A DNA stretch of 64,000 nucleotides from Pseudofabraea citricarpa (Eukaryota; Ascomycota; Leotiomycetes; Helotiales; Dermateaceae). Both the position numbers and the translations under genes were made by a program. Under the pieces are notes generated by a model. It searched no databases. It was not told the origin of the DNA and saw nothing but the letters and a program-made list of their open reading frames with translations. The stretch covers positions 124,001 to 188,000 of the forward strand of contig JAPWGK010000029.1 in the NCBI GenBank assembly GCA_029641185.1, read 5' to 3'. Below, one piece after another: positions 59,035 through 64,000 of this stretch. Within the stretch, counting starts at the first letter, position 1. The number at the start of each line of letters is the position of its first letter.

Positions 59035-59684
59035 ATGTGTCTCAGTAAGCACTGCGCTCAACCCTCACATTAGCCTGCAGAATCTTTGCTCACAGCTCTC
59101 CTTTAGTGCGCCCACGAATCGAGAATGAGGTCGAGTTTGTCGACCGGCGGCCTGCTCGTAGGGTCTACATTGCAGCGCCACCATCACCACGCCGTAGCAC
59201 AACGCGAACACGGATATCAGATACTGTCATAATCTCTGAACCGCCCGCTGCTCAGTATGTGCAAGCGCCGGCACCAAAGCCAGCACCAAAGCCAGCACCT
59301 CCCAAGGCTTCGGTACCAAAGATCGTGATGGCACCTACCCCACCACCACCCCCTGCTTCCCCACGAGTCGAACTTGTTGAGGTACAAGAGGCGATGGGAG
59401 GTAGTCCGAAGGCCAGTAGAAGTTCGGTCAGTGGGCGGAGGAGGAGGAGTCATGCCAGTGAGGAGCGAGAAGTCTACATTGAGCGTGAGCGGGAACGTAT
59501 TCGTGGTATGGGGAAGAGGGAATCTCCACCGCCAGATACCTTTCGCTACGTTGAGGGGACACCCAGGAGGGAACGCAGCATCACGTATGAGACGAATCCA
59601 AGACATAGCGCGCGCTTGGTCGAGAGAGAACGTGTTGTTGTAGAAGATTCAGGTCGCAGAAGGGAGTTCTATCAACGCAGATGA
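59035..59684 (+). CDS. Small Arg/Pro-rich hypothetical protein
   Basis: Exons 59035-59044 and 59107-59684 give about 195 residues. I recognise no named family. The protein is highly charged and likely disordered. It has an N-terminal EVEFVDRRPARRVYI segment, a proline-rich middle with two PAPKPAP repeats and a PTPPPPPASP stretch, then an Arg/Glu-rich part (SGRRRRSH, YIERERERIRG, RRERSITYE, ARLVERERVVVED). The first exon is only ten bases (ATGTGTCTCA) with a GTAAGC donor. It creates MCLMRPRIE in frame with the main exon, which itself lacks an upstream ATG. That structure is plausible but unproven. Confidence 0.65.
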
Positions 59685-60576
59685 TGACGGTGGATCCTTG
59701 GGGACTCCGGGTGTTTTGGAGTTGAAAGCATGGGTTTTTAATGTGTATAGCCAGCGAGAAATGAAGAAATGAAGAAATGAATTTGCTTCCAACCAAAGAC
59801 CCCCCTGATCGTGTGCTCCGAGTCTAGTTCTTGCTTTCTTTTTGCTTTGGAAAGTGGATGTTCAAGTAAACTCACACACTTAGTTGCTCAAGGGACAACT
59901 TGTCGGTATTGGGTTTGCAAGGTGCAAAATGCTCTTGATAGACAAAAGGTACCAGGTACACACTGTGTTGATGTGAGCTCTTGGCCCATCAAGAGAATGG
60001 ATGTGTGCTGGAAAACTTCGTTTGATAAATACCCCCAGTGTATATTAGCTACCTAGAAGTCTAGATATAGATGATCATGGTTTGCGGATAATACTTCAAT
60101 AAACAACTGCATTAGAATACATGGACTGGTGACTGGTGGGCACTGATGGTAATTACCTAGGTAGCTTGTGGTGGAAACCTGAGTCACAGATTGTGATTGC
60201 GCGCCCACTACTATTGTTGTTTTCATTGTCTTTGTTGTCAATGAGTAACTAGGATTCACCGTCAAAATTTACCCTGCTCTTATTGTTGTTCCTATTGTTC
60301 AACTCGAATAGAAAATGTAGGCTCAACGAACACTCTAGGCGACCTCGCTTAACTATTTACTTCCTCCACATCTTCATCCATCTTCACCCTCCACAACTTC
60401 CTTTTCTCCAACTACCCTTCACAAACCACCTCATCACATACTTTTTCAAAAGAAAATTACTTCTCATCTCTCTCCATCAGGAGCCTGATTTCACCCATCA
60501 TCAAGCTGCGTCCCAGTGCGCCTTCACCCACATTTCACCTTTTCAAAGCAGGAGCACTTCATCTACTACTGCAAAG
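59685..60576. other. Intergenic region
   Basis: This stretch holds the 3' flank of the preceding gene and a strongly CT-rich leader (60360-60560) before the next start. No gene is supported. Confidence 0.5.
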
Positions 60577-62827
60577 ATGCCAACCTACTATGACAAGGTC
60601 TTCAAGGCCATTGACAGCTTGCACCATGTAAGAATCTCAGCAATGCTTACCTTCCATCTCATCACTAACATGCCGCCAGATCACCACTGACTTGGTGGCA
60701 ACTGGTCATTTCTCTGAACCTCAACTTGCTTTCATCGAGCGGTTCATCTTCAAGGAAGAGACCGCCATCCAGGCACCAGCTGTCTTTGAAGCACTTCACA
60801 GCCTTGGCATCGACAACCCAGAGCGCATTGCCGAGTTTGTTCGCAACCCTCATAGTTATTATAACCTTGAGGCTCAATTCACGCCCTCTCCTGCCCTTCG
60901 AATTGGATTTGGCAACAATGTCCTCGACGCTCTTCCTCTAGGCTCTCGAGTCAGTATTGATAGGTATGGCGCTCTTAGCAGTTTCCAATATCTACTCTTG
61001 CTGACATTCATAGCCCCGCTTCCGAGTCTCTTGAGGTTTCATCCTACTTCGAGTGCAAGATCGCTGTGGGCGACGAACAGAAACGCATCCATGAACAATC
61101 CCCTCAAGACTTCGATGACAACAATGCCAAGTCTGGCGATCCTTTGCTTGCCTTGAAGCCTACCGCAGCTAAGGATGTTCATGAGATCACTGAAGAAGGC
61201 CTTATCTCTGTCACAACAAAGAACAAGGATTCCATGATCGAGAGCAATACTTCTACCACCAAGAACAATGAGTCTCCTATGGAGGTTGATGGTGCCAAGG
61301 CCACTACCAATAGTGTTGAGGATGTTGTCCCTGTAAACAATTCCTTCGACTCTCAGCCATCTGGTACTACCTCGACTGATCAATCAAGTGGAGGAGTTCC
61401 ACTTGCTGATTGCACACAAACCTCGAACCCAGGGGTCACTACTGACTTAACCAAGAAAGATGCACCATCCAAGCCGGATACTCTATCTAAGGACAAGAAG
61501 GAGGCTGCGACTGTTCATGATGAGAAGAGTAACGAGGCTTCTCCAGCTCCAGATATGGCTGCAAAGCAAGAAGTTGTCAAGAGCACTCCCCAAGGTATTT
61601 CCAATAACGTCACTCCTCCACGAGTCGACCCAAACTCAATCGTCCGAGACGTATTCAACCAAAATACTCTACCATGCATTGACGCCGTACGAAAACAACG
61701 TAAGTTCCGAATCACCAATTACTTCTTGCAAGCTAACAATTCTCAGCGCCCCGCAATCCACTCGCAAGCAGCCACTGGTATGGTTTCCCAGAGCGTTTGC
61801 AAGCACAAGAACAAGTCGATGCTGTCACATATAGAGCTCATCTCGCTGAGAATTTGGCCAAGCCCAAACCAAAAGATGAAGAGAAGCCCACGGTATACAA
61901 GGCAACATTCATCCAAACAGTCGTTGAGGACAATTGTACTAAACGAACCGGATATCGTACGACAGTTGTGCGCGAACTAGGTGGCGCTTCTGGAGCTGTG
62001 AGTATCAAATCATCTTACTCGAGAACGAAGAGCTAATCTGATGGACCAGCCTACTACTTCCAGCACCACCGAACCCGCCTTGACAACCAACCCTTCTGGA
62101 ACTGAGAATGTACCAGCACCTACTACTACCGCTATCCCTGCCGTAAGCTTCAATGTCTCTGATCCTACTTCGATAGCTAACAGTTGTCAAGGCCCCCAAG
62201 CAAGAAGACGCCATGCCCTCCACGTTTCTTGCTCTAAAACCTGCGACATCAAATGCACCTACCATGCCATCCACCACTCTTGCTCCAAGAGCTGCAGCAA
62301 CAAATTCATCTAGCGGTAGCCCAACTCGAGGATCAGACAAGGCCAGCAACACCGCCACAAGTATTGTCACGATCCCCGACAGATTAATCTCCAAAAAGAA
62401 ACCCCGCGGCGGAATTTACGCCAAGCTGATTCAACTCGGTGCCGCAAATCAGACCAAGGGTTTTGAGACCTTGGCTAGAGTCGGCGGACGCAAACCAGTT
62501 GAGGATGATGATATTTTGGTTCCAATCGTGCTCCGCAACGAGACCCAAATCAAAGCACACAGCACCCAAAAAGCCTATCCCTCTCGTTCATCCAGCGGTG
62601 CTCCTTATATTGCCGTCAACTATAGCGATGTCCTCACTGTTTTCGACACCCGCATGTCTTCGAATGAGGAAGTTACCCACTTGGTCACTAACAAGCGCAC
62701 CGGCGAGCGAGGTCTGGTTCGTGTCAAGGCTATCGATATGGATCAAGGAATTGCATTGGCAAACGTATGGATTCGAGGCCGCAACGCACGAAAGGATGCC
62801 CGATTTGGCTTCACAGGTGCTAATTAA
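60577..62827 (+). CDS. Fungal hypothetical protein, two conserved-looking ends with a disordered middle
   Basis: Six exons (60577-60627, 60680-60963, 61014-61699, 61747-61997, 62050-62142, 62192-62827) join in frame to about 666 residues. I do not recognise the family. The N-terminal about 115 residues look folded and helical (YDKVFKAIDSLHHITTDLVATG, given here in part, and PQLAFIERFIFKEE). The middle, about 115-340, is Ser/Thr/Asp-rich and disordered. A second ordered block follows (SSHWYGFPERLQAQEQ, YKATFIQTVVEDN). The C-terminal 150 residues again look folded (GGIYAKLIQLGAANQT, APYIAVNYSDVLTVFD, RGLVRVKAIDMDQG). No signal peptide or membrane segment is seen. All splice junctions use GT-AG and keep phase, which supports the model strongly even without a named homologue. 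Confidence 0.75.
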
Positions 62828-63484
62828 GTTCTGAAAGGTTATTAGTCTGGCGACAGCAAGTAGAGCTGGATATATGGGGATGAGCGATAGTTTATAACGG
62901 CGAGTAGCACTTTGATAGCCGAGAGCTTTGCAGGATAGCGATGGGGGTGGCATGTGGCGTTTGTTTGCAATTTCTACCCTGATCAAGATCAAATCGATGG
63001 AAATAGCTTTTTAGAGGATCTGACTCCACTCCATTAAAGAATTTGACGTGTTTACTGATAACTTTACATCTTGATCAAGTTGAATGTTGAACTCACTGCA
63101 ATTAAGATAGTAGGGTAGCAGGGAAGATTTTCGTGTTCTCTTATTAATTTATCTTCCAATCTAATAGTCACTCTCTGTAGCTCCCATCGCCAGCAATACC
63201 AACGACACAAAACCAAATCCAATATCACAAGCTCGTCGCTGGAGATCCACAGCTACCATATTCCTCCCATAGTCGAATGAACTTTGTTGGGCAAAACAGA
63301 AGTACGTGCGCTCACTGCCAAATTATACCCCCGCCCTCAGCAAACCCAAGGAATGCACAAATCCAAACCTGATATCAGAAGCTCTTTACTCAAAATCCAA
63401 ATCCACTTCAGCTTCCATATTCCTCCCAGTTCCGAATGCCGATTATTGTAGAAGAGCAGAAAAGCGAGCTCAAGAGGTGTATGC
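62828..63484. other. Convergent intergenic region
   Basis: This stretch lies between a plus-strand gene and a minus-strand gene. No feature is supported. Two similar segments, ACAAAACCAAATCCAATATC and AATCCAAATCCACTTCAGC, each lie near ATATTCCTCCCA at 63259 and 63418. Confidence 0.4.
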
Positions 63485-63718
63485 TTAAGCAATAGCTCTG
63501 CAACCTGCTTCGCAACTTTCGACTACAGCGTCGCAAACCACCAATGAGACTATCATTTTCAAAATGCGCCAGGGGCCCGTCAAAAACCATGTTTCTTTAT
63601 ACCAAAAGAGGCTGCCTGCGGAACATCCTACTTGGCAAAGGGCGTTGGGGAGGGATTCGGTCCATTTTTCAGCGGTGATGATGATAGCGAGCGCCAAGAT
63701 AATGTAGGCTGAACGCAT
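63485..63718 (-). CDS. Small secreted cysteine-containing protein
   Basis: This single-exon frame encodes 77 residues. A hydrophobic N-terminus (MRSAYIILALAIIITAE) looks like a signal peptide. The rest holds Cys residues in two groups: LPNALCQVGCSAG and VVCDAVVESCEAGCRAIA. This spacing recalls a family of very small fungal proteins with CQxGC near the start and CxxxxxxCxxxC near the end, but the middle (FWYKETWFLTGPWRIL) is unusual for that family. It may be a diverged or damaged member. The cellular role is unknown; secretion is predicted only from the N-terminus. Confidence 0.5.
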   Translation of the reverse strand: MRSAYIILALAIIITAEKWTESLPNALCQVGCSAGSLFWYKETWFLTGPWRILKMIVSLVVCDAVVESCEAGCRAIA

Positions 63719-64000
63719 GGTGTTCCTGTCGAATGGTAGGTCGGAGTCTTTTTAGAGGGATGGCTGGATAAGAAGATTATTGAGGAGATGGTGAATCCCG
63801 TTGCAGATGCGGTTGAAAGTCGTAAGTGTGAAGTAACAGCTTTAGTGGAGACGGTTGGCTTTATAAAGCTATTCTTGAGACCCTCATTCACCTACGAGTA
63901 CTCGCCAAAAAGTAGAGGAAAGGGGAGGATGACCCAAACGCGTAGATAGGAAAGATTTCATTAAACGCCATTGCCTTAGGTATTCTGCAGTTCTTATTCT

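Overview
The window looks like nuclear DNA from a filamentous ascomycete. Most genes are split by 45-60 bp introns with GTAAGT-like donors and CTAAC/CTAAT-like branch sites. Gene content is typically fungal (F-box, BTB/POZ, TPS regulatory subunit, CSC1-like channel, 20S proteasome alpha subunit), and intergenic stretches are long and low in complexity. A Kex2-type precursor with GRPGQPC-like cores suggests Leotiomycetes, since I recall WCGRPGQPC as the alpha-pheromone core there; this placement is inference. I rebuilt exon structures by hand from splice consensus and reading frame. No tRNA, rRNA or CRISPR array was found.

Layout. 0-8 kb: mostly non-coding, with one small Ser/Thr/Pro-rich nuclear-type protein gene (4.2-4.9 kb) and a MITE-like inverted-repeat element (7.5-7.9 kb). 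8-9.1 kb: a decayed copy of the dynein regulator PAC1/nudF (LIS1), with internal deletion, frameshifts and Trp-to-stop changes. 9.7-17.4 kb, minus strand: a metallophosphoesterase and a ~1989-aa ZNFX1/NFX1-type helicase with a CCCH finger. 18.4-24.7 kb: a coiled-coil protein, a fungal hypothetical protein and a 20S proteasome alpha subunit. 25.0-28.5 kb: a tandem pair of histidine-phosphatase (phosphoglycerate mutase-like) genes with conserved intron positions.

29.6-31.5 kb, minus strand, is the most interesting locus. It is a secreted, Kex2-processed repeat-peptide precursor of ten exons and 15 core peptides, related to ascomycete alpha-pheromone precursors. Its cores fall into two classes: Cys-x6-Cys, and a variant with Ala and Tyr replacing both cysteines together. 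Repeat modules sit on symmetric phase 1-1 exons, and two candidate introns are extremely short and C-rich.

33.6-64 kb: NAD-isocitrate dehydrogenase subunit 1, a BTB/POZ protein, a secreted CAP/PR-1 protein, a trehalose-synthase regulatory subunit (TPS3/TSL1 type), a long-N-terminus aquaglyceroporin, the meiotic AAA+ ATPase Pch2/TRIP13 divergent from a CSC1/TMEM63-type channel, an F-box protein with a GC-AG intron, two fungal hypotheticals, and a small Cys-containing secreted protein near the right edge. There is no metabolic gene cluster; most genes are unrelated housekeeping or signalling genes. Osmotic-stress themes recur (trehalose regulator, aquaglyceroporin, CSC1-like channel), but nothing shows that they are co-regulated.
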